Positions 38,701-58,689 of a stretch of 64,000 nucleotides of DNA are shown here, one piece after another. How positions within the stretch are numbered: position 1 is the stretch's first letter; each line of letters begins with the position of its first letter. The translations under genes and the position numbers were made by a program. The stretch comes from Glandiceps talaboti (taxonomy: Eukaryota > Hemichordata > Enteropneusta > Spengelidae): assembly GCF_964340395.1 (NCBI RefSeq), contig NC_135549.1, positions 10,451,342-10,515,341 on the forward strand. The letters are read 5' to 3'. Under the pieces are notes generated by a model. That model had not been told where the DNA came from. It saw only the letters and a list, made by a program, of their open reading frames with translations, and ran no database searches.

Positions 38701-41609
38701 CAATTTTACTGTTGTATTGTCCATTTCCCCTATCACAAAATTAACCTTATTGATTCTGATCCAACAGATCAAAAGCCCACCTAACAGTTCCAGACAAAAA
38801 CACACATGGTCACAAAACACCCCTTTGAATTCAAAACACAAAATACTCATGAAACAGTAAATAGACTCTTGAATTTCCATTACTTAGATACAATGTGCAC
38901 GCAGTCATGTCACCCACATATTATTACAAGTAACAAGTAGACCTTTGAATTTCTATAACTTACACACAACCTATTCATATTTGATGTCACGTTTGTGTAT
39001 TTAGGTACATTAGATGATGGTGGAGTTAGGGAGTATCTTAGTGGTCCACCACTAGAAATCGAGGTTCATGATAGAGATCGTAAAGAAGAAGAGATCAAAC
39101 AAGACCCGACCTTATTTGGTGAAGATGTTGAAGATGATAAAATAGGAAATGTTGGCATGGTTACAGGTAGGTACATGTAAAACAAAGTGTCTGTAATCTG
39201 TTGACAAAATTATTAAATGTGTCATCACTTATGTTGCTCTTCATTATGAAAATGTGTGTATACATTATCACGTCTGTCATTCTACACCACTAAAAGGTGT
39301 GTACATGTCATAATTTCTGTCATTCTACATGACTAATGGAAAACCTCAAAATCTTTTCATAATATATTCTTAATATATTCCAGTGTAAAAAAGGGGGGGG
39401 GGGGTGTATACCGGTAGTATAATGACAAGCTACACACATCTCATGAAAATAATCCTATTAAAAAATTATTTTGTGATTTCTTTGTTGAAATCTTGATCTA
39501 TTCACATCATAATTACATGTTGTCATTTGTTGGTGCATTTCAGGCAAGAGAACCTTACATAATCCATTCAGAGGGAGAGACCAGCCATGGGATCCATATG
39601 GTATTGCCAAAATCAGCATGGCTGACTTACTCCTAGGAGAGAAAATTCTGTATCTGAATGCTCCTGTACACAGCTGTCAGATTCCAGACCAGATTGGATT
39701 CCAGGTAGCTAGGGATGGAAGGCTTGTAGGAATACCAAATGCAGTAGATGGACCTCGTAAGTAATGACAAATGTTGTACAGTCAGTAGTCTAGGTAATAT
39801 TATGAATGAATTAGATTTGTATGTGTATCATCAGTATACATGAAATAACAAGGTATGTTGTAAATTTTTGATGAATGGGTAAATTATATCATTCACATCA
39901 TCAGAGAGCACTGAAGTCATCATATTGGTTAAGTACATGATGATTAAAAGAGCACAGTAAAGTTTGAACTAAGTAACCATTGGCGACGGTCACTTTGACA
40001 TGTGAGTTTTGATGTGTACAGTTTATAGTTCATCAATGTCTTGTATTATCACTAGGTGATCTGCCACTACCAATGGGACATTATCTAGAGTCAAATTCTC
40101 ACATGAAAGTCCGTGTTGAGATCACTTATCCTCTGACAACACCTAAAGAGTTACAGAAGAAAGCAGAAGTGGAAACTCCCAATGAGGTGAGATATGCTAA
40201 GTTATACATATAGTTAACCAGCAAACTGTATGAACCATTACAGATTGAAACCAAAGTAGTATAGTTATCGTGTAGGTTTAAAATAACATGGTATGACAAC
40301 AGTAATGTAGTGTTCGACTGTGAATCTCTTCATAAGTCATCAACATTAATTAAAATACAGTACATTTCTATATTTGATTACAAATAATTTGTATTATAGT
40401 TATATCATTTAGATTCAAATAGTAAAATTTTACATGTTTTCTTAAAGTAAATACTTGTTTGATATCAGTATACTGTATCAGTACAACAATCAGGGGGTTG
40501 ATATTTGCCCCCCCCCCCCCACCACCACCACATAATTTTTGTTTCAACAATTATTTAAGATGATTCAGTACTAAATATCAATATCAAAACTTGTCAAATT
40601 CACAAATTTTAAAGTATTGTTTTTCAAATTTTAAAACTGTCAATAGCTACTGATACATACAATACTGTTATACTTACCTGATAATAAACACAAACTGTTT
40701 GATTTCACTAATGTTTCTATGTTATGTACTAGGTATGTGTATTACATGTCTACATTCTGTACTTGTGTTCTTCATTTCAGTGTCCATTTGCCCGTATAGT
40801 GTACATGTTTGAATATAACAACACCAAGTTCCTGAATCATCTGCAAAGTTTGGTGACAGATATCAATGCCAAAGCTCTAAATCTGGACTCTATGCCAAAA
40901 CATGTCATTGAAGCTGCTTTGTCAACATACAAACTCTCTGAGTAAGTAAGACAAAAGTGTATTCATCAATGTTCAAAGACTGTCATACACTAGTCTCCTT
41001 GTCAACATGCAAACTCTTGGAGTAAAGTCACAGAGTTTACATGATGTCTGTGTCAGTCTTCATAGGTGATGGCAAAAACATGTCACTGCTTTGTCAACAT
41101 ACAAACTCTCGGTGTATTACAGAATTTATGTATGCCACACCCTATAGCCTCCATATCAACATACAAACTTCATAGCATGGACAATGGCGTGAATTGTCTA
41201 TGCAGTGTAAGTCACAAAGTTTATATATCAATGTTCAAAGGCTATGTGAAAACATGTCATCCAAACCTTCCTGTTACCATATAGACACTTTGAGTAAGTC
41301 ACAAAGTTTGTGTATCAGAGGTGAAAGGTTATCTCCAACGTAATTCAATGAGGCTTTGGTGCTTAGCAATACAAATTTCTTGAGTTTCCTGGTAACCGTT
41401 ATAAACATTGGACCATTGAAATGGAATCTTACCAATGTTTTTAGACAATATCTCTGTGTGTGCAGATGGATGGATGTTTCTTAGATTCTGTTTGGATGGG
41501 TTGGTATGTGTGTGTGTGTGGTTGGGTTCCTTCTGTATATAATGTATATGGTAAAATATCTGGTTGTGTATATGTGTTGCATATTGGTTTGTACATGTAT
41601 ACTATAGAA

Positions 41610-41675
<66 letters not shown>

Positions 41676-44600
41676 AATAGTTCATTGAATCGCTTTAATG
41701 AATACTCTTCTGGAATAAACACTCAGCAGCACAAAAAGTGTTAGCTTTCAAAATCACTAATATTTTCATCCTCTTCAGTTTTCTTGTGTAACATGATTAA
41801 AGGTAACTTTCCATATTAATTACAGAGAGCAACAAAGAAGTCGTACCCTGGACATAGTGACAGGCTTTCAAGTCATGGATGGAGAAATACATATATTTGT
41901 ACTTGAAGGATTGAGAGATGAGGCCATTCATAAACTATGGCACACTTTACCAAGACCAGTTGCTGATGGTAAGTCAACCATCTGTAATATGTTATCTTAG
42001 TAAGATTTATACTGATGGTGATGTGGTATATTTTGTATGGATTTTAAAATTGTTTTAATAGCCCATAACATATTCTCTAGAAATTGCTCAATGTCGAAGC
42101 CTATTACTTTTAGTAGTTATGATGGTGAATACAATTATGCGTAAATTTAGTGCAATTTAAAAAAAAAGAAGAGATTTATATAATCTTGTATATGTTGAGG
42201 GATTCTAAACATATAGCTAGAAATCATTGCATAGTCGAAGTTGAAATGAAAAATACAGACATACACAGACAAACAATGTAGTTAAATCAAATGTAACGTT
42301 AATTTATTCCAGACATTGCAATGTCTAACTTAATATTTGTGTATATTTTTCCTTTCAGAATACAGTGTGTTTGAGGCCCTGTACAACTCGGATATGATGT
42401 TCAGTGAAAGACAGTATGCAAGTTTGGATGTTGATTTGACACGTGTACGTTTACATGAACCACTGTCTGTTATACTCAAACAACCATTGCTGTACATCCG
42501 TGATATGGTACCTAAACCGTGTCTGGATGCCATCATTAAACTAGACCAGGTAAGAGTTTTGTGTAGGGTTGAAGACTTCCTACTATTGTTGATTTCTTCA
42601 TGGGGTGGGGGTGGGGGTGGGGGTGGGGATGTCAAAATTGGATGTTACCTTCACAATGTATGCTGACATAGCCAAGTTTGACTTGTTATTCTGATGTTGG
42701 TTATACAAAAAAAATAAATCAGAAGAATTATATTTTAATGTTGGAATTTGCACTTTTCACTTTTTGCAGATAACTCAGATGAAGAAGCTACGTGATGTAA
42801 CAAGGAATGATTTATTTCCTACAGCTGAAATGATTCTATCATTGAGTCGAGAGTTTGGTGTACCATTAACCACTGCTGACTTTGAAGGTATGATATCTAC
42901 TTTGATGATACATTGAATTAAAGCCATTGTAGTGAGAGTAAACCAAACAGATTTGGATTCATCATATATACTATAGTATCAACAAATCAGGCCACAATTA
43001 CATCCTAAATGATCATCATACAGTGTCATGTATTAATGTTTGTATTGTTATTTGATGATACAGAACTGAAAGACATCGGTGGTACTGAGACTGAAATGAC
43101 CAAGACAGAAGAGAATACAAGGGTTCTACCTCATACCAGTAGAGACTGGACACCTATAGATATGTACAATGAAGACTATCTACTCTACTTGGAGAATAAA
43201 TCTAGAACACATAAACAAAACTTTGTCAGGGGAAATATTGTAAGTATAAACTATATTTATACTACACCAGTATTGTTACCCGCAATAAACTATTTAATTG
43301 ACGAAGGTGGTTGTGAAAAGTTTTAGTACGGTCTGTGATGTTTTTTTTTAGTTTAATTAAAGCAAGAATTCTGCTCCTATCTTTAATAGCAGCATTTACA
43401 GATTTTAAGATATATACTTAAAATTCTGGTCCTTGTAGCATATATGAATTGTAAATCTTTACCTGTTTAGAGAATGTACCCCTTGATAATCATATTCACA
43501 AATTTGATGGTTATTATTTTTTTGAAAAATTTAGGACTTTGTACATGAACTGAGCAAAGGTAATCAAAAAGAGAGACCAAAGACTATAGCTGCCATACCA
43601 ATGAATGGTGTGGCTCATAACTACAGCACACAGCACCTTATCTCTACGGAGCAAGCCAGAGAGAAACTACGAGAGGAATTACGCAAGGTATGTTAACATT
43701 TTTATCCGTTTACAAAATTCACAATGCATGTCTTGATTGTATTGTGTACTGTAGACATTTGAAACTCACTTGTTGTGTTAGAACAGTGAAACAAGTGATT
43801 GAATTATAGTTTGATGTAATCTGTGTATTGACAACAGAGTATGGAGAAAAGAGAGGACTCCTGATTTGGGAATAAGAAATATGAACTTTGACCTGTATTA
43901 TACACCAAGCTATATACAAGATATGCATTTGTCATATGTATTTGTCATGTCACATTATGCTTTTTTCTAACCATTTCAAATGTGATAAGCACCAGTCATG
44001 GTATCGTCGTCCCTTCTCTACACCAGTGTCTGATGTAGCTGACTTTTTTAAACATATAGGTACCATAAATGATACAAACTTAAAAGAGTGCTGGGGTTGA
44101 GATTCAACTTTGATGTATTGCGTACCGTTATCCTTATTCAAATTATTGCTATTTTTTGTAGGATCCTCAGCATCTGTATACCTACTGCCAGGACTATAAC
44201 TCTGCAACTGTTGTACCCATCAATGTGGAAGCCACAAAGAAAGCTACAGCTGCTGCCTTGAAGGCAGACTGGAGGACAACAGATGGTTTTGTGTATCCAG
44301 GGATGAGAAATGCATTGGATTCTAATATTCATCCCCAGAAACCTCATATAGCAAGATGTGATGAATTGACAGAGGTTTGTATGACTCTCTTTGTGAACTG
44401 GTTGTGTTTTATATAGTACAAACATTGCTTTAAAATTGCAGTCTTTTTTAAAATGGCAGGAAACAGATATACTCTGATAAGTGGTGGTTCACCTAAAATT
44501 TGTATAAAGTTATCTCACACAGATATCGACACTCTGTACATGAAGATAGTATAGGAATGTTGTATTTGAAATACTGAGAAGGTAATATCCAAATTATAAT

Positions 44601-45907
44601 GACTACAATACATTATGTTGTATTTCAACAGACATGGAGAGAGAATATCCTACACGACAATACACTGAAACCAACCCTGGAACGGGAAAGAGCAGTATGG
44701 AGGGATAGACATCAGGATTTCGATGTTTGGTCCAAAACTAGGGGACCATTTGCTCCTCATCCACCCATCACTATACACCTTGCTGGAGATACGTTGTCAA
44801 GGGAACAGGAAACTTGTGCCAAACTAGACGACAACAGATGGAAGTCCAAAATCATTGTAGATGATGTTCAAATGAAATTCCATCGCTGTGCTCCAGATAC
44901 AGAACAAACATACAGAGGGCCTATGGCTAGTAATCAGCTGTCTAAACTTGAAGGCTTGTTGAAAGACGATCCAGCTAAGATTGGATTAAAGAAAGCACCA
45001 TTCCTTCATGACATACCACCATTGTCTGTTGTACTGAATCCCAGTGTAGATACCAAGGCAAGACTAATGGGAATAACACCTGAAGCAGCAACAGATGATC
45101 AAGGTCAAAGTTCACGACATGGATATAACCCTGGTCCATATGAAGATATCAGCTGGGGATTGCCACAGAATAGAATACCAATAAAAGATATGGAGCACGC
45201 CAAATTTGCAGCATTGAAAGGTCATGATTTCAGGTACATTTACTAGAATTGTCTTAAATATCATAACATACTTGTATTGACTTTTATTTTGAGTTTGTTT
45301 GGACTGGCCAGTGCATAATGACAATGATGCCCCATGATTCAAATATATTTGTATGCCAGTGTACTATATATTTAATTAATAACGCTTTGTATTTAGCAGT
45401 GTTCCTGCAGAGTAACCCATAGTACAAACCCCAATCACAAAACATTCAAACCATTTTTTTGTTGAGTTCTGTTACTCCTCAGAGTTGGCTGACAAATGTA
45501 CAAAATGTTTGAACTTTTATACATCCAGATCAAGACCTAATACAATTTTTTTTGATGACTCTATAAATAGCAGCTTATACAAGTTTGCAAGATTACCATT
45601 ATTAATGTTTCCTAATGTTTTGTTTTTTGTCAGGTTATACCACAAAGAACGGCATGCATTGAGTCGTGTACCTGTCAAACCACTCTCCAAGGAAGAGCGA
45701 GACAACCATTTGTTTAAACTGGGTGCAATACAAGATTATCGTTATTCCCAGCTTACATCGGGTAATATTTGTTATCGACAACCACAGCCATCCATCAGGC
45801 CGGCACCAGTCCACACTGAATTCTATTACCCCGACAGAGATCAATATGCAGAGAAACCAACGTGTAAGAAAGGAGCTGCAGAATTGGAAGCTATCAAAAC
45901 TGTGTAA
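33588..45907 (+). CDS. CFAP92: Cilia- and flagella-associated protein 92-like (DUF4550; KIAA1257 homologue)
   Basis: 18 coding exons: 33588-33930, 34366-34603, 35095-35387, 36121-36346, 36955-37205, 37515-37964, 39005-39166, 39544-39756, 40056-40186, 40781-40941, 41826-41968, 42359-42549, 42770-42887, 43064-43239, 43535-43687, 44162-44374, 44632-45233, 45634-45907. Every phase fits, giving about 1445 aa. The N-terminus (1-100) is acidic then basic and low complexity. Residues about 135-250 hold YYHCSYYLLPDDSD, TFGMAAKIYTEH and LLKLFNHTLELRIWD, which I take as DUF4550. A charged coiled-coil-like stretch follows (about 370-460: KQLKKQIREQQQRQKEQ). The rest is well-conserved soluble protein with no membrane segment or catalytic motif that I recognise. 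Family members are linked to motile cilia; the molecular role is not known. One donor is GTTTGT (after 44374), another GTTAGT (after 34603). Naming rests on recall of the DUF4550 signature. Confidence 0.82.
34002..34095. repeat. (GT)n microsatellite
   Basis: About 30 GT units followed by interrupted GTCTGT units in the first CFAP92 coding intron. Confidence 0.97.
34572..34735 (+). repeat. Three copies of the end of CFAP92 coding exon 2 with its splice donor
   Basis: GAACACACCTGGGTTGCCTG followed by GTCTCACAG and GTTAGTCATT (the exon end and donor at 34603/34604) recurs almost perfectly about 60 bp later. A third, diverged copy starts near 34693 (GAACACACCTGGGTTGG ... GGTTAGTGAT). The first copy is the coding one. 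Confidence 0.92.
35752..35795. repeat. (GAT)n trinucleotide repeat
   Basis: About 14 GAT/ATG units in a CFAP92 intron. Confidence 0.95.
38395..38525. repeat. Degenerate tandem repeat in CFAP92 intron
   Basis: Two to four copies of a unit with TGACTTGCCCACAGTGTATG and CACAAAGATGATT. It is not joined to an exon edge. Confidence 0.75.
40870..41400 (+). repeat. Degenerate copies of the end of CFAP92 coding exon 10 with its donor
   Basis: The exon end (CATGTCATTGAAGC, GTCAACATACAAACTCTC, TGAGTAAGT; boundary 40941) is echoed near 41000 (GTCAACATGCAAACTCTTGG AGTAAAGTC), near 41093 (GTCAACATACAAACTCTCGG), near 41157 and near 41283 (CACTTTGAGTAAGTCAC). The spacing is about 60 to 130 bp and decay is marked. 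Confidence 0.75.
41610..41672. repeat. (TG)n microsatellite
   Basis: About 31 TG units in a CFAP92 intron. Confidence 0.97.
42601..42630. repeat. (TGGGGG)n hexanucleotide repeat
   Basis: Four GGGGGT-type units, a possible G-quadruplex on the transcribed (plus) strand, about 50 bases after the CFAP92 exon ending at 42549. Confidence 0.85.
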
Positions 45908-46453
45908 AACAAAACAACCAACGTGTGAATAAGCTATTGTGAAATCGGAAGCTATAAAAAACTATGTAACAGATAGAACTCTGTCCTTCTTCATTTGAAA
46001 GCCAATACTGGTACTGAGCATTAGTGTGAATTGTGTACTGTATTGCCAAAGATGAAATCAGTGTGAACAAAGAACACTGTGAGAAATATGCATGAAAAGA
46101 GTGCAGCTGAGTGCATTTGTCCCACCACCAATGTGCCCAAAACACATGTAATTATTTTTTGCCGGTTTTTAGAATGTCTTTCAATTTTTTGATAGCAGAG
46201 ATATTTTGTTGTAAATAATTGTGTATTTACATTTGTATAATGTATTATAAAATAATGAAGTGAACAGATACTTGTATTTTAATAGGTGTGAATGTTAATA
46301 TGCATGGTGCAAGATACAATGAACTTGATTAGGGAACTCCAAAACCGTCCATTCAAATTGTTACATATTTAGAGTAACCTGTTGTTTTGTGTTCTTCCAA
46401 AATCTAACAAAATCATGATTAAGAGAAATTGCGTGTACAAACATTCCAATTTA

Positions 46454-46459
46454 AATAAA
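46454..46459 (+). terminator. Candidate CFAP92 polyadenylation signal
   Basis: AATAAA about 550 bases after the CFAP92 stop codon, inside AT-rich 3' sequence. Earlier near-matches exist, so the used site is uncertain. Confidence 0.4.
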
Positions 46460-46464
46460 AGTAT

Positions 46465-47420
46465 CTACATTTTTAATGAAAGTTTTGTGTAATTCTGTTC
46501 TTAAACTATCCCTGACCTTTGGTACCCAGACTAATATGTTGGTCAATAATGCGTTACTGTATGGTATGTTGTCATGCAAGTGACATGATATTGTGTGTGG
46601 GGTCAAAGTACTGATGTGTACACCAACACATAGCACTATTAAAATGATGTGTTTCACAAACAGATTATTGATGCATTGCAATGACTTGATGCAGCAAACT
46701 GGTATTACACCAAGAGGTTTTACTGAGGCACACTGGAGAAAAATAAACTTGTCTGATTCTAGAGTTCAAAAGATCTGTCTACAGTACTGCAAAAAAGGGT
46801 GTTTATACCATAGGCATGAAAAGATGGCACTTTTTACAACAGGGTGTAGTTTTCCTTGAAATGCCACAAGAAAGCCATCAACAACTAATGGTGAAATACA
46901 CGACTATCTTAGTTTCTCTCACCCAACTGTCAAAGCTGCACATCTTATTTTCTTTTGCTGTCTGTACAAAGTTAGTATCAATAGTGTTAGGATTTACAAA
47001 CTTGACAGTTGAACCTCAGTTTGTTGGGACACAATATGACATTAAATTTACTGTTTCATATACATGTGTAACATAACAAAAGACAAATTGTTTTAAAGTT
47101 TGAGCTTTTAATTTTATTCATTTTACACACTCAAAAGTACAAATATATTCAAATAGTTTAAGCTTTTATATTGCTATAGATGAAAACACATATTGCAAAA
47201 GTTTGCATTGATGGTATATTTGATGAAAACAAATTATGGCAGTTACAGTACCGCCATCATATAGATGGGAGTTCAGAAAGTTAAATGTCTATCTAAGACT
47301 AAGTTATGCTTTCCAATAGTATCATAGCCAGATGCACTAACTCAAAGGAATCGCTTATGCAGAAAGTATGTTAATTTTAGGCCATCATGTTTTCATAAAT
47401 TACTCAACAAACTATCATTG
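46465..47420. other. Gap between tail-to-tail CFAP92 and TTLL1, no gene
   Basis: About 1 kb without an open frame I would support. Frames of 80-90 codons on the plus strand (46593-47076) have no recognisable domain and overlap likely 3'UTR sequence. Confidence 0.5.
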
Positions 47421-47899
47421 GGATCTAGTTACTATCCATGGTTTTGTCACACACTGTCCAACATTATATCAGCTGTATGTAGTAGTAAGCCCATAGTCTT
47501 GTTGTCATGAATTGTCCAACATAACATCACCTGTAGTTATCCCTTTAGCCTTGTTGTCACACACTATCCAATATAGCATCATCTGAATGTAGTTCTATAG
47601 TAGTAAACCCATAGTTTATTGTCACACAGTGACACTGTCCAACATTACATTGTCCATATGTAGTTGTAAGTCCTTCGTCTTGTAAATTTTCTCCACTAAG
47701 ATCAATAAGCAGTGGCTGCATACATATGCATGCAATGTTGTAAACTATCAGACAACATCATGGCCAATTTGTCATCGACATCTTTTCTATGCAATATGTT
47801 GATCATGGCAATAGAGTTGTCACAAATTGTCTCACATTGTAACACTTCTGTATAGTTGTTGACTAGCCATGACTTGACTGTAAATGTTTCAACATAGCA

Positions 47900-54960
<7,061 letters not shown>

Positions 54961-54972
54961 TAAAAAACTCGT

Positions 54973-55012
54973 CGTCGTCATCATCATCATCATCATCATC
55001 ACAATCATCATC
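54973..55012. repeat. (ATC)n trinucleotide repeat
   Basis: About 13 CAT/ATC units just left of the hairpin at 55074. Confidence 0.92.
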
Positions 55013-55073
55013 ACTGCAAGAACTGATTAAGTTTTGGTAAAAAGCAAGATTCCAGTGATGTTGACAGGCTGAA

Positions 55074-55120
55074 GTCGACCATGGAAGTAGAACCCCATGG
55101 TTCTACTTCCATGAGTCGAC
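55074..55120. repeat. Perfect hairpin, 14-bp arms plus outer GTCGAC pair
   Basis: ATGGAAGTAGAACC (55081-55094) and its exact reverse complement GGTTCTACTTCCAT (55099-55112) are separated by four bases, CCAT. Outside them GTCGAC occurs on both sides (55074-55079 and 55115-55120). The structure is intergenic between TTLL1 and TMEM41B. Confidence 0.93.
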
Positions 55121-55124
55121 ATTG

Positions 55125-56690
55125 TCCAACTCATTGCTCAACAATCAACACGCATACTGGGAATATAAAAGAAGCCAGTGTCAAAGTGAAGAAAGAATTG
55201 TAAATTTATTGCATGGACAAAAATAAAAGAAGCAGGAGAATATTGTCTACAGGATGCAGATAGTAATTAAATCAGAGTTACATATACAAAGACTATAAAA
55301 AGGCTGCACAACAAGTACAAAAACACTAAATTTTGATGAAGTCTGGTAGCTGAGGTCAGTTGTGCTCCACAAAAAAAAACCATACCCGTAGAAATAACAA
55401 TTCTTAAACATTATCTGTTTATACCGTTGTTACAATGTCTGTGCCAATCTGATCAAAAGATGATGTGCGAAACAAAGATGGTGAATAAAGCACGTGTTCT
55501 GCACGAAAGAAATCCTTGGTAATTTCAGGAATTAATTCACCCTTGATCTGCCCATTGAACTCTGCTATTTAAGCACAAGAATTGATGAACCTTTTGCTGG
55601 CCCTCTCGTGATGAGAAACATCATAATGCCACCGATACCTTAGATTATGTCAGAGTAAATCACACAAGTTAAATCATACATTGCATTGCTAAACATTTTG
55701 ATCAGCTCATTATGAGCAAAATTCTCATACATAAAATTCCTGCCAATTCCTATAGTCAGTGTGCATGGCAGAGGACAGGACATTCAACAAAATAATTCTA
55801 ATTGATAGACCTAGGGGTTTTCTTTCGTCTTCATCTGTTAACAGACAAACAAAAAACTTTGACGAATGAAGAAATTTCATACTACCGTTTCTATGACAAT
55901 TTGACTCTATTATTTTGACCTGAAGAGTTACACAAGTTTATTTTTCTAAGTTTGTAAGTAAGCAAGTCTAAATTAGTCGAAGGTTACATACTTTCAGATA
56001 ATTAGACTACTCCTTATCCCAGCTCCAATAATTGAATTCTGTAAATTTAGTTTTGGCTATTTACTGTGTTTTTGTTTCTGGACCTGTCCATAAACAAGCA
56101 ACACTTAATTACCCTCGGTTCTTAAAATATAAATTAGTAAAATATTTAAAACCACATACACATCAAAATTCGCTTCCAAATTATGGATAAAATAGTCTAT
56201 AATTCATTCTGTAATTGTTTGAATTTTGGTAAAATTGCACATGAAAACACACAGCTGTGCATAGGTAATACTTCGGCACATAATCCATTTCACTGCACTG
56301 GGTAATGTTAATTATGAGCTTTGCAAACAGATGATGACAATGATTATGTCTCATTGATACACTCTCATCAAAACCATGGTACTGCATCCCAGTCTGCCAT
56401 GCTTTGTAAATAAAGTAATCTTACGATACAGTGATCTATGTATGTTGACACTGAGCCTCAGACATGGCTAGATTGTACAAAATCTGAAATTTCTAATTTC
56501 TAAATGTTGTATTGATTACTACAATGCAGCACCATTATTATCTAAATAAGGATTTACTTCAGGTAAGGCAATGTTAAGGCTTTGTCAGGCAACCTTAGTA
56601 CTTCATTCATTTCTGATTCTAGTAATTCTCAGCAGCATTTTAATGAAATCACACAAATAGTTGCCAATTCACAATAATAATAGTTATAAT
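55125..56690. other. Intergenic or TMEM41B 3'UTR, no supported feature
   Basis: About 1.5 kb of AT-rich DNA. No coding exon, repeat array or structured RNA was recognised. It lies downstream of TMEM41B and upstream of TTLL1 in transcription terms. Confidence 0.45.
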
Positions 56691-56704
56691 AATATTAGTT
56701 TTTG

Positions 56705-57010
56705 TATATAGCACTTTCCCACCAATTATTACCCTGGCACAGACCTATAGTAGCACAACAGCCTGACATACTTTCTCAACTCCCTGGGGAGCATACAATC
56801 CATTGCAGCCTCTATAAGTGCATAGGAGTAATGCATTCACATTGCAACCTCTATCCTACCAGGTCCCCAATTATACAGGTGGGTTAACTGGGGCACAAAT
56901 ACATTCAAATCTAGTGCAAAGTCTTAAACCCCCTCAGAAACAAACGACAGCCATGGGGCTCAAACCTGCAACTTACAGATGCCAAGCTGGCCATTCTACC
57001 CATTCCATCA
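56705..57010 (-). mobile_element. tRNA-derived SINE, second copy
   Basis: On the minus strand the head reads GGGTAGAATGGCCAGCTTGG and GCAGGTTTGAGCCCC, with a good B-box. The body has CCTGGTAGGATAGAGGTTGC, CACTTATAGAGGCTGCAATG and CTCCCCAGGGAGTTGAGA. The tail ends GGGAAAGTGCTATATAC. Same family as 48125-48510. Confidence 0.82.
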
Positions 57011-57994
57011 CTCAACAATGGTATTTATGTACTTTTTTTCAGGTAAATTATATTAAAATTCATCAGAATTAACTTGAATCCAATTAATTAAATAAACACT
57101 TGTAAAAACAAGTACTCTTATCATCTATATGTCTATCGAATTCAAAACTAAAATATTAAATTACAATACCAAAATTAATAATGTTTTTAACAATATTTAA
57201 ATATGTAAATCAGATCACAGCCTCTCTTTCACTAGCAGGACTGTGATAGATATATGCTCATCTACACATACTATTGAACCACAGTGTCATTATCGTGATA
57301 AAGAGACTATGATTGAATGAGGCATATCAAAGGAAGCAGCAATTAAAATAAGTGACAACGTTGCATTTGACTGACATTAATATGTACATGTATATATAGC
57401 ATTCCACATAGGTGTCAATGAAATGTCCATTACAGTAACCCCTTGTCAACTTTTTAATATATGCATACATTAACAAGTCACATGTGATTTCCTTGCAGAC
57501 ATTACACATGGAATTCAGCCTAAAGTTGACCACATTGAGGAGTAAAAAGTGCCACCAACAACAGGATCTTGCCGTCTACTCATTGAATAGATACAAGGAA
57601 AGAATTTTTTGAATATTGCCTTGGGGCAGCAATTTTTCTCTGAGGCCTGTCATTGATAGACAAGGGATACAGTGATACCCTGCGTGTATGTAGTTTATAA
57701 AATAATGTCAATAATTCACAAGGAGTGGAGGAACAAGAGTTGACTTCAAATCGAAGTAACAACATTCCTATCATCTGCTTTGTGTGTGGAGAGGTATGAA
57801 TGAATGGTGATTAGTATATTGGCTGTTTATGTTGATGAAGGATGCAGTCAAACCACACTTAGATAAGCCTATTATTCACTTTAATGTCAGACCCTACATG
57901 CAGCATCTATTGTTAATTATAGCCTGTGGAACTACTTTCCAGATTGTTAGTTTTCCAGCTTTGAATTACATCTAGTTATCTTATATGTAATCAC

Positions 57995-58237
57995 ATCTTT
58001 AAGTAAAGGCTGACCAGTGTATGATTGGCTGGCAAATACTAAGTTGCAGGCTTGTCAGCATGTGATTAGCTAGCAAATACAACGTTCCAGGCTTGTCAGC
58101 ATCTGATTGACCTGCTAATACAAAATTTGCAGGCCTGTATACATCTGCTTGACTAAGAAATACAAACTTGCAGGCCTGTCTGCATCTGGTTTCCAGCAAA
58201 TACATAGTTTCAAGCTTGTCAGCATGTGAATGGCTGG
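57995..58237. repeat. About 46-bp minisatellite, five to six copies
   Basis: Degenerate units of the form CAAATACNAAGTTGCAGGC-TTGTCAGCATGTGATTGGCTNG. It ends directly at the TTAA of the adjacent piggyBac-type element. Confidence 0.9.
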
Positions 58238-58450
58238 TTAACCCTTTCAGGACTAGAAACTTTCCCGCCAAAATTTTTGAACAAAAATTCTTGTCTCTCT
58301 GTAATTTTTGGAAACAGATCAACTTTATTTTAGACCAGAATTCAAGAAATATTACTTCCCAATGAAGTAATATTCTTAAATTATAGAAAATGTTCTTACA
58401 ATCAAGTTTCTATTTATTCCAATATCGTCTCTAGTCATGAAAGGGTTAAA
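58238..58450. mobile_element. piggyBac-type MITE, 213 bp
   Basis: Terminal inverted repeats TTAACCCTTTCAGGACTAGA on the left, and the reverse complement of TCTAGTCATGAAAGGGTTAA on the right, match at 19 of 20 bases. Both ends carry TTAA, the piggyBac target duplication, and CCCTTT, a common piggyBac terminus. There is no transposase frame. An internal hairpin (AATATTACTTC...GAAGTAATATT) lies near 58350. Confidence 0.85.
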
Positions 58451-58689
58451 TGGACACAAATCATTTATCATTTGGTATGTATATACTGTGAGTAATAAAT
58501 ATCCAAATCATGTTGTCACAGGATAGAATCTGTAAAAGCATACTTAATGATAGCAAATCAGACTTCACCAGCTTTCACTTTAAAAATACTGAGAGACTTA
58601 AATGAAAAACAGTTTCAAAGGTTTACAATATATCCTAGTGCCATTAAATTAAACAATAGGCTATGAATAACTAATCACACTGCTGACAG

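Noticed and set aside
42601-42630. Functional G-quadruplex claimed from the G-rich hexamer repeat
   Set aside because: Sequence permits it, but such repeats are common and nothing else supports a role, so it is left as a repeat only.
46593-47076. Two overlapping 86-88-codon plus-strand frames after CFAP92
   Set aside because: They lie in probable 3'UTR or intergenic DNA, with no domain and no conserved composition.
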